Source of the DNA: Oscillospiraceae bacterium
GTDB taxonomy: Bacteria > Bacillota > Clostridia > Oscillospirales > Oscillospiraceae
Assembly (NCBI GenBank): GCA_017436785.1
Contig: JAFSCK010000146.1
Location: 1-64,000, forward strand
Length of the DNA stretch: 64,000 bases
Reading direction: 5' to 3'
Part shown: piece by piece, positions 43,732-52,269 of the stretch
How the letters are laid out: the number at the start of each line of letters is the position of its first letter
Numbering within the stretch: position 1 is the first letter of the stretch
Made by a program: the position numbers and the translations under genes
The notes under the pieces: model-generated
The model's input: the letters and a program-made list of their open reading frames with translations, nothing else
Database searches by the model: none
Told to the model about the DNA's origin: nothing

Positions 43732-45032
43732 ACGTAAAAGTAATTGGTGCCGGCCTTGCCGGCTCTGAGGCTGCATGGCAGCTGGCAAACCGGGGCATCG
43801 AGGTGACCCTGTATGAAATGAAGCCCAAGAAGATGAGCCCCGCCCATCACAGTGAGGATTTTGCAGAGCTGGTCTGTTCCAATTCCCTTCGGGGTGACCG
43901 ACTGGAAAACGCCGTCGGCCTTCTAAAAGAGGAACTGCGCCGGGTCGGCAGCCTCATTATGGAGTGCGCTGAAGCCACCCGGGTGGAAGCCGGCGGCTGT
44001 CTGGCCGTGGACCGTGGCGGCTTTGCCAGAATGGTCACGGAGAAGATCAAAAATCATCCCAACATCACTGTGATCTCTGAGGAAGTTACGGAGGTTCCCG
44101 AGGGCCCTGTCATCATCGCCACCGGCCCTCTGACCTCCGATGCCATGTCGGATGCCATCGGCAAATACTTTGGTGAGACCGGATACCTGCATTTCTTTGA
44201 TGCTGCCGCGCCTCTGGTAACGGCGGAGTCCATCGATATGGACCTTGCCTGGTGGCAGTCCCGCTATGACCGGGGCACCCCTGACTATATCAACTGCGCC
44301 CTGAATAAGGAGCAGTATGAGAAATTTATCAAAGAGCTGACCACCGCCGAGGAGGCGGAGGTCCATGGCTTCGAGGATAAGAACGTTTTCGAGGGCTGCA
44401 TGCCCGTGGAGGTCATGGCCCGCCGGGGCTTTGATACCCTTCGCTATGGCCCCCTGAAGCCCGTGGGTCTTGTGGACCCCAATACCGGGAAGGAGCCCTA
44501 TGCCGTTGTTCAGCTGCGGCAGGACAACGCTGCGAAAACCGTCTACAATCTGGTGGGCTTCCAGACCCATCTGAAATTCGGCGAGCAGAAGCGGGTCTTC
44601 TCTATGATCCCGGCCCTTAGAAATGCGGAGTTTGTCCGCTACGGTGTCATGCATCAGAACACCTTCCTGCAGAGTCCCAAGCTGCTGGATAAGTATTATG
44701 CCGACCGCCGGAACCCTCTGGTGGCCTTCGCCGGACAGATGACCGGTGTGGAGGGCTATGTGGAATCCACCGCCTCCGGCTATCTGGCAGCGGTTGCCAT
44801 GGCAGCCAAGGTGCAGGGCAGGGAATTGCCCGATTTCCCCAAGACCACTGCCATCGGTGCGCTGGGACTGTACATCAGCGACGGAAGCATTGAAAATTTC
44901 CAGCCTATGAATATCAATTTCAGCATTATTTCTCCGCTGGAAAAGCGGATTCGTAAGAAAGCAGAAAAGAATCTGGCCATCGCCAACCGCTCTCTGGAAG
45001 TAATTGACGCGCTGGTGGCCAAGGGCATTTAA
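43728..45032 (+). CDS. trmFO: Folate/FAD-dependent tRNA m5U54 methyltransferase
   Basis: A 434-residue TrmFO, which makes ribothymidine at tRNA position 54 using methylene-tetrahydrofolate and FADH2. The N-terminal FAD-binding VIGAGLAGSEAAWQLANRG and the family-specific SEDFAELVCSNSLRGD and VGLLKEELRR are clear. Cys residues in CSNS and the later EGCMPVEVMARRG match conserved positions. It starts within the topA stop (ATGA) and the plsX start lies 19 bases downstream, so it belongs to a housekeeping operon. Confidence 0.96.
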   Translation: MNVKVIGAGLAGSEAAWQLANRGIEVTLYEMKPKKMSPAHHSEDFAELVCSNSLRGDRLENAVGLLKEELRRVGSLIMECAEATRVEAGGCLAVDRGGFARMVTEKIKNHPNITVISEEVTEVPEGPVIIATGPLTSDAMSDAIGKYFGETGYLHFFDAAAPLVTAESIDMDLAWWQSRYDRGTPDYINCALNKEQYEKFIKELTTAEEAEVHGFEDKNVFEGCMPVEVMARRGFDTLRYGPLKPVGLVDPNTGKEPYAVVQLRQDNAAKTVYNLVGFQTHLKFGEQKRVFSMIPALRNAEFVRYGVMHQNTFLQSPKLLDKYYADRRNPLVAFAGQMTGVEGYVESTASGYLAAVAMAAKVQGRELPDFPKTTAIGALGLYISDGSIENFQPMNINFSIISPLEKRIRKKAEKNLAIANRSLEVIDALVAKGI

Positions 45033-45051
45033 AGAGAAAGAGGTGGAGCAG

Positions 45052-46080
45052 TTGAAGATCATTCTGGATGCCATGGGCGGCGATTTCGCTCCCGAAGCTC
45101 CCGTAATGGGCGCCATTGATGCCGCAAAGGCTTATGGTACGCAGATTTTGCTGGTTGGCCGCGGGGAGGAGATCCTTGCGGTTCTGAAAAAGAACGGCAT
45201 TGAAAACCTGCCCGCAGGCATTGAGATCGCCCATGCCGATGATGTGGTGGATATGCACGATGACCCCGCAAGAGTCATTCATCAGCGGAAGAATTCCTCT
45301 ATGGTGGTGGGCCTGAAAATGCTCTCCGAGGGCAGGGGCGATGCCTTCGTATCCGCCGGTTCCACCGGTGCTCTGCTGACCGGTGCCACCCTCATCGCTA
45401 AGCGGGTCAAGGGCATTCGCCGTGCTGCCATGGCCCCCTCTATGCCTACCAAGGCAGGACATAAGGTCATTATTTGTGACTGCGGTGCCAATGCCGAGTG
45501 TACGCCGGAATTTTTGCTGCAGTTTGGTCTGGTGGCCTCGGCCTATGCCAAGTACACACTGGGCGTTGAGGATCCCAAGGTGGGTCTGCTGAACATCGGC
45601 ACCGAGGACAGCAAGGGCACCCAGCTGCAAAAGGATGCCTACGCCCTTCTGACTGACGCTGCCAATAAGGGCCTCATCAACTTCGTGGGTAATGTAGAAG
45701 CCCGCAGTGTCCCTCTGGGCGAGGTGGATGTGGTGGTTTGCGATGGCTTCAACGGCAATGTCCTTATTAAGTCCATCGAGGGTACCGCTATGTTTATGGG
45801 CAGCCTGCTGAAGAAGATGTTCAAGCGGAATCTGGGATCCAAGATCGGCTACCTGCTGTGCAAGGCCGGTGTGGACGACATGATGAAGCTGATGGACTCC
45901 CGGGAGATCGGCGGAACCCAGTTTCTTGGCATCAAGAAGCCTGTTATCAAGTGCCACGGCAATTCTGACCGTTTTGCCTTCCGCAACGGCATCAAGCAGG
46001 CGATGATCGCCGCAGAAAGCAACTTTACCGAGCAGCTGGAGAAGGACCTTGCTGCCATGAAGGAGCGTGCTGAAGCATGA
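45052..46080 (+). CDS. plsX: Phosphate acyltransferase PlsX
   Basis: A 342-residue peripheral membrane enzyme that converts acyl-ACP to acyl-phosphate for phospholipid synthesis. The N-terminus MKIILDAMGGDFAPEAPV, the middle VSAGSTGALLTGATLI and the end GCDGFNGNVLIKS-like text (VVCDGFNGNVLIK) are diagnostic. The family start pattern puts translation at TTG 45052, after GGTGGAG; longer in-frame readings would add an atypical N-terminus. rnc overlaps its stop by ATGA. The fabD/fabG/acpP genes that often sit between plsX and rnc are absent. Confidence 0.95.
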   Translation: MKIILDAMGGDFAPEAPVMGAIDAAKAYGTQILLVGRGEEILAVLKKNGIENLPAGIEIAHADDVVDMHDDPARVIHQRKNSSMVVGLKMLSEGRGDAFVSAGSTGALLTGATLIAKRVKGIRRAAMAPSMPTKAGHKVIICDCGANAECTPEFLLQFGLVASAYAKYTLGVEDPKVGLLNIGTEDSKGTQLQKDAYALLTDAANKGLINFVGNVEARSVPLGEVDVVVCDGFNGNVLIKSIEGTAMFMGSLLKKMFKRNLGSKIGYLLCKAGVDDMMKLMDSREIGGTQFLGIKKPVIKCHGNSDRFAFRNGIKQAMIAAESNFTEQLEKDLAAMKERAEA

Positions 46081-46763
46081 TAAAAGATCTGGAAGCCGCC
46101 ATTGGTTACCGGTTCCAAAATATCACTCTGCTGCAGAATGCCTTGACCCATTCCTCCTATGCCAACGAACGCTGGCATAACAGCCTACTCAGTAATGAGC
46201 GGCTGGAATTTCTGGGGGACAGCGTACTGGGCATGCTGGTGGCGGAGTATCTGTACCGTAATTTCCCCAACCGTCCCGAGGGGGAACTGACCCGAATGCG
46301 GGCAGACATGGTCTGTGAACAGACCCTTGCTGCCGCCGCCAACCGGATCGGCTTGGGAAACCATTTGCTGTTGGGCCACGGCGAGGAGCAGGGAGGCGGA
46401 AGAAACCGCAATTCCATCTTGGCCGATGCTATGGAATCCGTTATTGCAGCCTGTTTTCTGGACGGTGGACTGGATGCTGCTTTGAAGGTGGTGCAGCAGT
46501 TCATTCTGGTGGAGGTCCCTGTGACCAAGCTCCACAATGCCGACTACAAGACCCAGCTGCAGGAGCTGGTGCAGCAGAAGAAAAATCAGGTCCTGAGCTA
46601 TTCGCTGGTAGGCCAGTCCGGCCCGGACCACGACAAACAATTTGACGTAGAGGTTACTCTTAACGGCAAGGTGGTAGGCAGCGGCATCGGCAGCAGCAAA
46701 AAGCGCGCCGAACAGGATGCCGCCCGGGCTGCCATCGAAAAACTGTTCCCCGGACACCTGTAA
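46077..46763 (+). CDS. rnc: Ribonuclease III
   Basis: A 228-residue double-strand-specific endoribonuclease that processes rRNA and other structured RNA. The nuclease domain has the signature NERLEFLGDSVLGML (about 37-51) and a second acidic site at DAMESVIAACFLD. The double-stranded RNA-binding domain covers about 153-222 (DYKTQLQELVQQKK to SSKKRAEQDAARAAIEKL). It overlaps plsX by 4 bases, and a hairpin terminator follows. Confidence 0.96.
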   Translation: MIKDLEAAIGYRFQNITLLQNALTHSSYANERWHNSLLSNERLEFLGDSVLGMLVAEYLYRNFPNRPEGELTRMRADMVCEQTLAAAANRIGLGNHLLLGHGEEQGGGRNRNSILADAMESVIAACFLDGGLDAALKVVQQFILVEVPVTKLHNADYKTQLQELVQQKKNQVLSYSLVGQSGPDHDKQFDVEVTLNGKVVGSGIGSSKKRAEQDAARAAIEKLFPGHL

Positions 46764-46768
46764 TTTTG

Positions 46769-46801
46769 AAGGGCCTGCTGCAAAGTCTGCAGCAGGCCCT
46801 T
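46769..46801 (+). terminator. Hairpin terminator after rnc
   Basis: A 14-bp stem AAGGGCCTGCTGCA/TGCAGCAGGCCCTT has a 5-base loop. There is no good T tract after it, so termination may be partial. Confidence 0.65.
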
Positions 46802-46806
46802 GCCAA

Positions 46807-46977
46807 ATCGTAAGGGCAGCTGCGGCGGAAGCCTTCCATCTGCACGATTGGCTGTGGGCCACCGGACAAACCGCGCAAACAGACCGTCGCGTGATCCAAA
46901 GCTTTCTAAAATGTATTGACATGTTGGCAGCAGAGCTTGGAATAGAAATTAAAGAAGAAAACAGAGGGGAGAAGTGA
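46807..46977 (+). pseudogene. Remnant or start-less small ORF before the GNAT gene
   Basis: The frame ending at TGA 46975-46977 reads protein-like sequence: HDWLWATGQTAQTDRRVIQS, then FLKCIDMLAAELGIEIKEEN. Its stop overlaps ATG 46977 of the acetyltransferase (TGATG). No start with a ribosome site is visible; GTG 46891 and ATG 46921 are in frame but unsupported, and upstream the frame runs into rnc and its terminator. It may be the 3' end of a lost gene. Function unknown. Confidence 0.35.
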
Positions 46978-47501
46978 TGAGCATGACCATTGAAAAAGCG
47001 ACGTCCTCTGATGCTGCGGAGCTTTTGGCTTATTTGCGTCAAGTGGGAGCAGAAACGGACAATCTGACCTTTGGCGCAGAGGGGCTGCCCTTTGGCGTGG
47101 AGGCGGAAGCAGCCTATCTTGCGCAGCTGGAACATTCGCAGGATGATCTTATGGTGCTGGCTAAGGAAAACGGTAAGATCATCGGTATTGCATCCCTGAG
47201 CCGCCTGCCCCGCAGGATGGCCCATAGAGGAGATTTCAGTATATCCGTTGCCAAAGAATACTGGAACAGAGGGATTGGCAGCCGGCTTCTTGATGCAATT
47301 CTGGACTTTGCCGGAGAGAATGGCTTTGAAGTGATCGATCTGCAGGTTCGCAGCGACAATGCCGCTGCCATTCATCTGTATGAAAAATACGGGTTCCGGA
47401 AAATCTGTACTTACCCCGGCTTTCTCAAGGTCCGGGGCCAGTCTGTTGATGCTGATCTGATGTACCTGACGCTGGCACCGGCGGGTGACGTTTGCGGTTG
47501 A
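46977..47501 (+). CDS. GNAT-family N-acetyltransferase
   Basis: A 174-residue acetyl-CoA-dependent acetyltransferase. Motif A (about 86-108, SVAKEYWNRGIGSRLLDAIL) has the acetyl-CoA-binding R-G-I-G, and motif B reads VRSDNAAAIHLYEKYGFRK. ATG 46977 has AGAGGGGA 6 bases upstream; ATG 46983 and GTG 46974 are alternatives. Its last codons form the -35 of the next promoter. The substrate (amine, amino acid or ribosomal protein) cannot be told. Confidence 0.88.
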   Translation: MSMTIEKATSSDAAELLAYLRQVGAETDNLTFGAEGLPFGVEAEAAYLAQLEHSQDDLMVLAKENGKIIGIASLSRLPRRMAHRGDFSISVAKEYWNRGIGSRLLDAILDFAGENGFEVIDLQVRSDNAAAIHLYEKYGFRKICTYPGFLKVRGQSVDADLMYLTLAPAGDVCG

Positions 47502-47526
47502 CAAAAGAGCAAAAATAAGGTAAAAT
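47498..47526 (+). promoter_or_regulatory. Promoter of the kinase gene
   Basis: A consensus TTGACA at 47498-47503 (overlapping the GNAT stop codon) and TAAAAT at 47521-47526 have a 17-base spacer. Confidence 0.8.
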
Positions 47527-47562
47527 ATACAACTGTGTATTATAAATAGAGAGGAGAAGAGT

Positions 47563-48657
47563 ATGGACCTTCATAACAAGCTGCTGGAAGTCAGCAGACT
47601 CTTCCGAATCGACTACGAATATCTCGGTTACGAAACCATCCAGATGGGCAACGTCAACCGTACCTATAAAGTCAATTTCCTGCTGCCGGATGGAACGCCC
47701 AAGTCCTTTCTGGTGCAGAATATTAACACCTACGCTTTCCGCAATCCCATCGGTCTGATGGATAACATCGATAAGGTCACGGAGCATATCCGTGCCAAGA
47801 AGCCCGGACAGCTGGCCCTTCATTTTCACCACACCGCGGACCGGAAAACCTATGTAGTGGATGGCAAGAACTTCTGGCGCATGACCAATTATGTACACTC
47901 CATTACCTTCAATGCAGTTTCGGACCTGCAGATTGTTCGCAACGCCGGCGCAGCCTTCGGTGAGTTTCAGATGGATCTGGAGGATTTCGACATTTCTGAG
48001 CTGATCGAAACCATTCCCGGCTTCCACAATACCCGCCAGCGATACGAGAATTTCCGTAAAGCAGTTCGGGAAGACAAGGCAGGCAGAGCAACGCAGGTGC
48101 AGGAAGAGATCGATTTCCTAATGTCTGTGGAGGACAAAGCCTGTACCCTGACCGACCTGCTGGCTGCCGGAGAGCTTCCCTTGCGCGTTACCCATAATGA
48201 TACCAAGATCAACAATGTCCTGTTCCATCCCGAAACCAACGATCCTATGATCGTGATCGATCTGGATACAGTTATGCCCGGTCTGATGGGCCATGACTTT
48301 GGCGATGCCATCCGGTTCGCAGCCAACTATGTGGAGGAGGACTGCCGGGATTACGAGAAGGTGGGTGTCAATCTGGATGTATTCCGTGCCTTTGCCGAGG
48401 GCTTCCTGTCCAAGACTGCGAAGACGGTAACCCCTAAGGAACTGGAGACTCTTGCGCTCAGCTGCTTTGTTCTCACCGCAGAGCTTGCCACCCGGTTCCT
48501 TGCCGACTACTTAGATGGCGATCTGTATTTCAAGATCCGTACACCGGACCACAATCTGGTTCGCACCCGCTGCCAGATCGCACTGGCAAAGGATATGCTG
48601 AAGAAGCTGGACCTGATGGAGACCATTGTCCGGGAATGTGCAGCCGCCGCAAAATAA
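47563..48657 (+). CDS. Aminoglycoside-phosphotransferase-fold sugar kinase, NahK-like
   Basis: A 364-residue cytoplasmic kinase of the APH/choline kinase fold. The catalytic loop reads RVTHNDTKINNVLFHP and the metal-binding box VIDLDTVMPGLMGHDFGDA. This text is close to N-acetylhexosamine 1-kinase (NahK) and related proteins, which phosphorylate GlcNAc/GalNAc in the salvage of host glycans; the assignment to that substrate is inference. AGGAGA precedes ATG 47563. It has its own promoter and terminator just before the polysaccharide locus, where hexosamine-1-phosphate could feed UDP-sugar supply. Confidence 0.78.
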   Translation: MDLHNKLLEVSRLFRIDYEYLGYETIQMGNVNRTYKVNFLLPDGTPKSFLVQNINTYAFRNPIGLMDNIDKVTEHIRAKKPGQLALHFHHTADRKTYVVDGKNFWRMTNYVHSITFNAVSDLQIVRNAGAAFGEFQMDLEDFDISELIETIPGFHNTRQRYENFRKAVREDKAGRATQVQEEIDFLMSVEDKACTLTDLLAAGELPLRVTHNDTKINNVLFHPETNDPMIVIDLDTVMPGLMGHDFGDAIRFAANYVEEDCRDYEKVGVNLDVFRAFAEGFLSKTAKTVTPKELETLALSCFVLTAELATRFLADYLDGDLYFKIRTPDHNLVRTRCQIALAKDMLKKLDLMETIVRECAAAAK

Positions 48658-48663
48658 ACCTAG

Positions 48664-48698
48664 AAAATGCCCGCAGTGCACATCTGCGGGCATTTTTT
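48664..48698 (+). terminator. Terminator after the kinase gene
   Basis: A 13-bp stem AAAATGCCCGCAG/CTGCGGGCATTTT (48664-48676 with 48684-48696) is followed by more T. It isolates the capsule locus from upstream transcription. Confidence 0.93.
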
Positions 48699-48731
48699 GC
48701 GCCTGTATCTACACGGAAAGAAAACTTCTGC

Positions 48732-48760
48732 TTGCTGAGTTCGACAGGATGTGTTATAAT
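48732..48760 (+). promoter_or_regulatory. Promoter of the surface polysaccharide operon
   Basis: TTGCTG at 48732-48737 and TATAAT at 48755-48760 have a 17-base spacer, with an extended -10 TG at 48752-48753. It is the only strong promoter I see before the run of plus-strand glycan genes. A leader of about 70 bases follows. Confidence 0.82.
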
Positions 48761-48835
48761 AAAATGAACTATGCAGACAATAATCAGAGAAATGCACTTT
48801 TGTGAGATTTTTACACATTCGGGATGTGTTTGAGA

Positions 48836-50713
48836 ATGAGTTTGAGAAAAAACAGCAAGTTAACGCCACATGTTTTGTCAAAGATTGTTCTGATCATGCT
48901 GCTGGACGTGTTGGCGACTGCCGGGTCCTTCTTTCTGGGCCTGTGGTTTCGCTATGATTTTGCATTTGACAATATTCGGAGCATGCACTTGGAGGGCTAT
49001 CTGTCAGCCATAGGACCTTGGTGCCTTGTTACCGTAGTGGTTCTGGCGCTGTTCCACCTGTACAGCAGTATCTGGGCCTTTGTGAGTACTTCTGAGGTGT
49101 TTCGCATCATAGGTGCTTATCTGGTGCTGGCGATCATTGGTGTTGCCATGTTCCATTTTGACGGTTATATCATGCCCCGGGCCAGTATGGTTATGGGCTA
49201 TCTCATCAGCTTCGTATGCACTGTTGCGATCCGCTTTTCCTACCGTCTGTGGAGAACAGCCCAGCGCAAATTTATCCACATGGCCCACACCAAGGGCATG
49301 CGCAATGTGATGATCATCGGTGCCGGTGATGCAGGCCGGGCGCTGGCTTTGGAATTTGCAAACAGTGATTTCGTCCGGGACAATCTGGCCTGTGTCATTG
49401 ATGATAATCCGGTGAAGCTGAATAAACGGCTCTGCGGCGCGCCCATCGTAGGTAACCGTCATGACATTCCCGATGCTGTCAAACGCTATAAAATCAGCAA
49501 GATCATTTTTGCGATCCCCAGCTGCGATGCCAAGACCCGTAAGGAGATCCTCGATATTTGCACCACCACCGGCTGCGAGGTCCAGCTTCTGCCCGGTATT
49601 TTCCAGATGGTCAACGGCGAGGTCAGCGTCAGCAAGCTGCGGAACGTAGACCCACAGGATCTGCTGGGCCGGGACCCCATCAAGGTCAACTTGGAGGAGA
49701 TTTTTGATTATATCCATGGCAAGACCGTTTTGGTCACTGGCGGCGGTGGAAGCATCGGCAGCGAGCTGTGCCGCCAGATCGCCAGTGCCAAGCCGGAAAA
49801 GCTGATTATTTTTGAGATTTACGAAAATAACGCCTATGACATCCAGATGGAACTGAAGCGCAGATATCCGGAGCTGGATCTGGAGGTGCTCATTGGTTCT
49901 GTCCGCAATACAAACCGGGTGGATTATGTGGTAGGCACATACAAGCCGGATCTGATTTTCCATGCTGCAGCCCATAAGCATGTGCCTCTGATGGAGGACA
50001 GTCCCAACGAGGCTATCAAGAATAATGTGTTCGGCACCTATAAAATGGCCAAGGCTGCCGCAAAATATGGTGTAAAACGGTTTGTTCTGATCTCCACAGA
50101 TAAGGCGGTAAATCCCACCAACATCATGGGTGCTTCCAAGCGTCTGTGTGAAATGGTGGTCCAGATGATGAACCGGGAGAGCAAAACCGAGTTTGTGGCG
50201 GTTCGTTTCGGCAACGTGCTGGGCTCCAACGGCTCTGTGATCCCTCTGTTTAAAAAGCAGATCGAGGCCGGCGGCCCTGTCACCGTCACCCATCCCGACA
50301 TCATCCGCTACTTTATGACCATTCCCGAAGCCGTCAGTCTGGTGCTGCAGGCAGGCTATTATGCTCGGGGCGGTGAAATTTTCATTCTGGATATGGGTGA
50401 GCCGGTAAAAATCGACACCATGGCCCGAAATATGATTCGTCTCAGCGGCTATGAACCGGATGTGGATATCAAAATCACCTATACCGGTCTTCGTCCCGGC
50501 GAGAAGCTCTATGAGGAACTGCTGATGAAGGAAGAAGGCCTGCAGGAAACTGCCAATAAGCTGATCCACATTGGAAAGCCCATCGAAATGGACGATGAAA
50601 AGTTCAAGGAGCAGCTTGCCCGTTTGGAAATTGCCTGTAAGACAGAGGTGGGCAACATGAAGGACATTGTTGCAGAAGTGGTCCCCACTTATAAGCGCAA
50701 GATTGAAGTATAA
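48836..50713 (+). CDS. capD: Membrane UDP-GlcNAc 4,6-dehydratase (CapD/PglF/WbpM type)
   Basis: A 625-residue protein. Four membrane helices lie in the first 125 residues. A CoA-binding-like Rossmann domain (VMIIGAGDAGRALALE) is followed by an extended SDR dehydratase domain (VLVTGGGGSIGSELCRQIA, about 295-). The catalytic motif is MGASK, the M-x-x-x-K found in this group instead of Y-x-x-x-K. Such enzymes convert UDP-GlcNAc to a UDP-4-keto-6-deoxy sugar, the first step to D-FucNAc or bacillosamine. ATG 48824 and ATG 48836 are both possible and neither has a good ribosome site. First gene of the polysaccharide operon. Confidence 0.92.
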   Translation: MSLRKNSKLTPHVLSKIVLIMLLDVLATAGSFFLGLWFRYDFAFDNIRSMHLEGYLSAIGPWCLVTVVVLALFHLYSSIWAFVSTSEVFRIIGAYLVLAIIGVAMFHFDGYIMPRASMVMGYLISFVCTVAIRFSYRLWRTAQRKFIHMAHTKGMRNVMIIGAGDAGRALALEFANSDFVRDNLACVIDDNPVKLNKRLCGAPIVGNRHDIPDAVKRYKISKIIFAIPSCDAKTRKEILDICTTTGCEVQLLPGIFQMVNGEVSVSKLRNVDPQDLLGRDPIKVNLEEIFDYIHGKTVLVTGGGGSIGSELCRQIASAKPEKLIIFEIYENNAYDIQMELKRRYPELDLEVLIGSVRNTNRVDYVVGTYKPDLIFHAAAHKHVPLMEDSPNEAIKNNVFGTYKMAKAAAKYGVKRFVLISTDKAVNPTNIMGASKRLCEMVVQMMNRESKTEFVAVRFGNVLGSNGSVIPLFKKQIEAGGPVTVTHPDIIRYFMTIPEAVSLVLQAGYYARGGEIFILDMGEPVKIDTMARNMIRLSGYEPDVDIKITYTGLRPGEKLYEELLMKEEGLQETANKLIHIGKPIEMDDEKFKEQLARLEIACKTEVGNMKDIVAEVVPTYKRKIEV

Positions 50714-50727
50714 AAGGAGAAATCCGC

Positions 50728-51345
50728 ATGTATCAGAAATTTGGAAAGCGTCTTCTGGATATTGTGCTGTCCGGCTGCGGCATTGTCGTGCTGGCCCCTG
50801 TATATCTTATTTTGGCCGTTGCCATTAAGATCGATGATCCCGGTCCGGTATTCTTCCGCCAGAAGCGGGTGGGCATCCACAAGACCCATTTCCAGATCCT
50901 GAAGTTCCGCACCATGAAAATGAATACGCCCAAGGACACGCCCACCCATCTGCTGGAGAATCCCCAGCAGTATATCACCCGGGTAGGCGGCGTGCTGCGG
51001 AAGCTTTCGCTGGACGAACTGCCCCAGATCTTTCAGATCTTTACCGGCAAAATGTCCATCATCGGTCCCCGGCCTGCTCTGTGGAATCAGTTTGACCTGA
51101 TTGCGGAACGGGATAAGTACGGCGCCAACGATGTGCGCCCCGGCCTTACCGGCTGGGCCCAGATCAATGGCCGGGACGAGCTGCCCATCGATGTGAAGGC
51201 ACGGCTCGACGGCGAATATGTGCAGAAGCTCAGCTTCGCCTTCGACTGCAAGTGCTTCTTCGGTACCATCACCTCCGTCCTGAGATCCGACGGCGTAGTA
51301 GAAGGCGGTACCGGCCAGCTGGAAAAGGAGAAGAAGCAGAAATGA
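50728..51345 (+). CDS. Short initiating sugar-phosphate transferase (CapM/PglC type)
   Basis: A 205-residue monotopic enzyme with one N-terminal membrane-inserted helix (about 8-32). The catalytic core of the polyprenyl-phosphate sugar transferases follows: PGPVFFRQKRVGIHK, ILKFRTM, LSLDELPQIFQIFTGKMSIIGPRP and GLTGWAQINGRDELPID. It loads the first sugar phosphate on undecaprenyl phosphate at the inner membrane face. Between the CapD-like and CapN-like genes, the expected sugar is D-FucNAc-1-P (inference from S. aureus CapM). The stop overlaps the next start. Confidence 0.93.
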   Translation: MYQKFGKRLLDIVLSGCGIVVLAPVYLILAVAIKIDDPGPVFFRQKRVGIHKTHFQILKFRTMKMNTPKDTPTHLLENPQQYITRVGGVLRKLSLDELPQIFQIFTGKMSIIGPRPALWNQFDLIAERDKYGANDVRPGLTGWAQINGRDELPIDVKARLDGEYVQKLSFAFDCKCFFGTITSVLRSDGVVEGGTGQLEKEKKQK

Positions 51346-52214
51346 AAAAGCTTCTTATCACAGGCGCAGGCAGCTATGTAGGTGTTTCGGTAGCACAATA
51401 TCTGAGCAGCTGGCCGGAAGATTATCAGGTGGACACCGTGGATATGGTCGGCGATGGCTGGAAAAGCTTCAGCTTCTCCGGTTATGATGCGGTGCTCCAT
51501 GTAGCGGGCATCGTCCACCAAAAGGAAAGCAAAAACGACCCGGCGCAGGCGGAACTGTACGAACGGGTCAATACCCGTCTGGCTGTTGAAACGGCCCAAA
51601 AGGCCAAGCATGAGGGCGTGAAGCAGTTTCTCTTTATGAGCTCCGCCAGTGTTTACGGTCTGGATGCCCCGGTGGGGAAGACCGTCACCATTACCAAGGA
51701 AACACCTCTAAAGCCCAAAGATAACTATGGCATTTCCAAGGCTAAGGCAGAAGAAGGACTGCGAGCTCTTGCAGATGGCAGTTTCAAGCTTGCCGTTTTG
51801 CGTCCGCCCATGATCTACGGAAAGGGCTGCAAGGGCAATTACCAGACCTTGGCAAAACTTGCAAAAAAACTGCCGGTTTTTCCCTATGTGGACAACCGGC
51901 GTTCCATGCTGTATATCGAAAATCTGTCGGAGTTTATCCGATTGCTGCTGGAGGATGAAGCGGAGGGCATTTTCTGTCCCCAGAACAACGAATATGTCAA
52001 CACCAGTGACATGGTGAATTTGATTGCTCACGCGAATGGAAGGGACATTCTTCTGGTCAAGGGCTTTGCATGGGCACTGAAGCTGCTGCACCCAGTTACC
52101 GACCTTGCAGATAAAGCCTTCGGCAGCCTGTGTTATGATCTTGAGATCAGTAAATATCCTAAGAATTACTGCGTAAAATCCTTTGCGGAATCCGTCATGG
52201 AAACGGAAAAATAA
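51342..52214 (+). CDS. NAD-dependent epimerase/reductase (CapN-like)
   Basis: A 290-residue extended SDR protein. It has the nucleotide-binding GAGSYVG and the catalytic YGISKAKAE (Y-x-x-x-K), with a truncated N-terminal Rossmann variant (IVHQKE) seen in 4-keto-reductases such as CapN, WbpV and RfbU-type proteins. Expected role: reduce the CapD product to UDP-D-FucNAc (or the D-quinovosamine epimer); stereochemistry cannot be judged here. The ATG overlaps the previous stop (AATGA). Confidence 0.8.
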   Translation: MKKLLITGAGSYVGVSVAQYLSSWPEDYQVDTVDMVGDGWKSFSFSGYDAVLHVAGIVHQKESKNDPAQAELYERVNTRLAVETAQKAKHEGVKQFLFMSSASVYGLDAPVGKTVTITKETPLKPKDNYGISKAKAEEGLRALADGSFKLAVLRPPMIYGKGCKGNYQTLAKLAKKLPVFPYVDNRRSMLYIENLSEFIRLLLEDEAEGIFCPQNNEYVNTSDMVNLIAHANGRDILLVKGFAWALKLLHPVTDLADKAFGSLCYDLEISKYPKNYCVKSFAESVMETEK

Positions 52215-52222
52215 TGCGCAGA

Positions 52223-52240
52223 GTGGGGGCAAGCCCCCAC
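52223..52240 (+). repeat. Hairpin repeat between capN-like and GT genes
   Basis: GTGGGGGC-AA-GCCCCCAC is a perfect 8-bp hairpin followed by CTTAC, resembling a degenerate GTAGGGG unit. There is no T tract, so it is not a strong terminator. Confidence 0.5.
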
Positions 52241-52269
52241 CTTACAATAAATTATAAGGAGGAAGGTAT

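Noticed and set aside
46769..46801. tRNA-like or riboswitch structure after rnc
   Set aside because: It is a simple long hairpin without conserved motifs, best read as a terminator.
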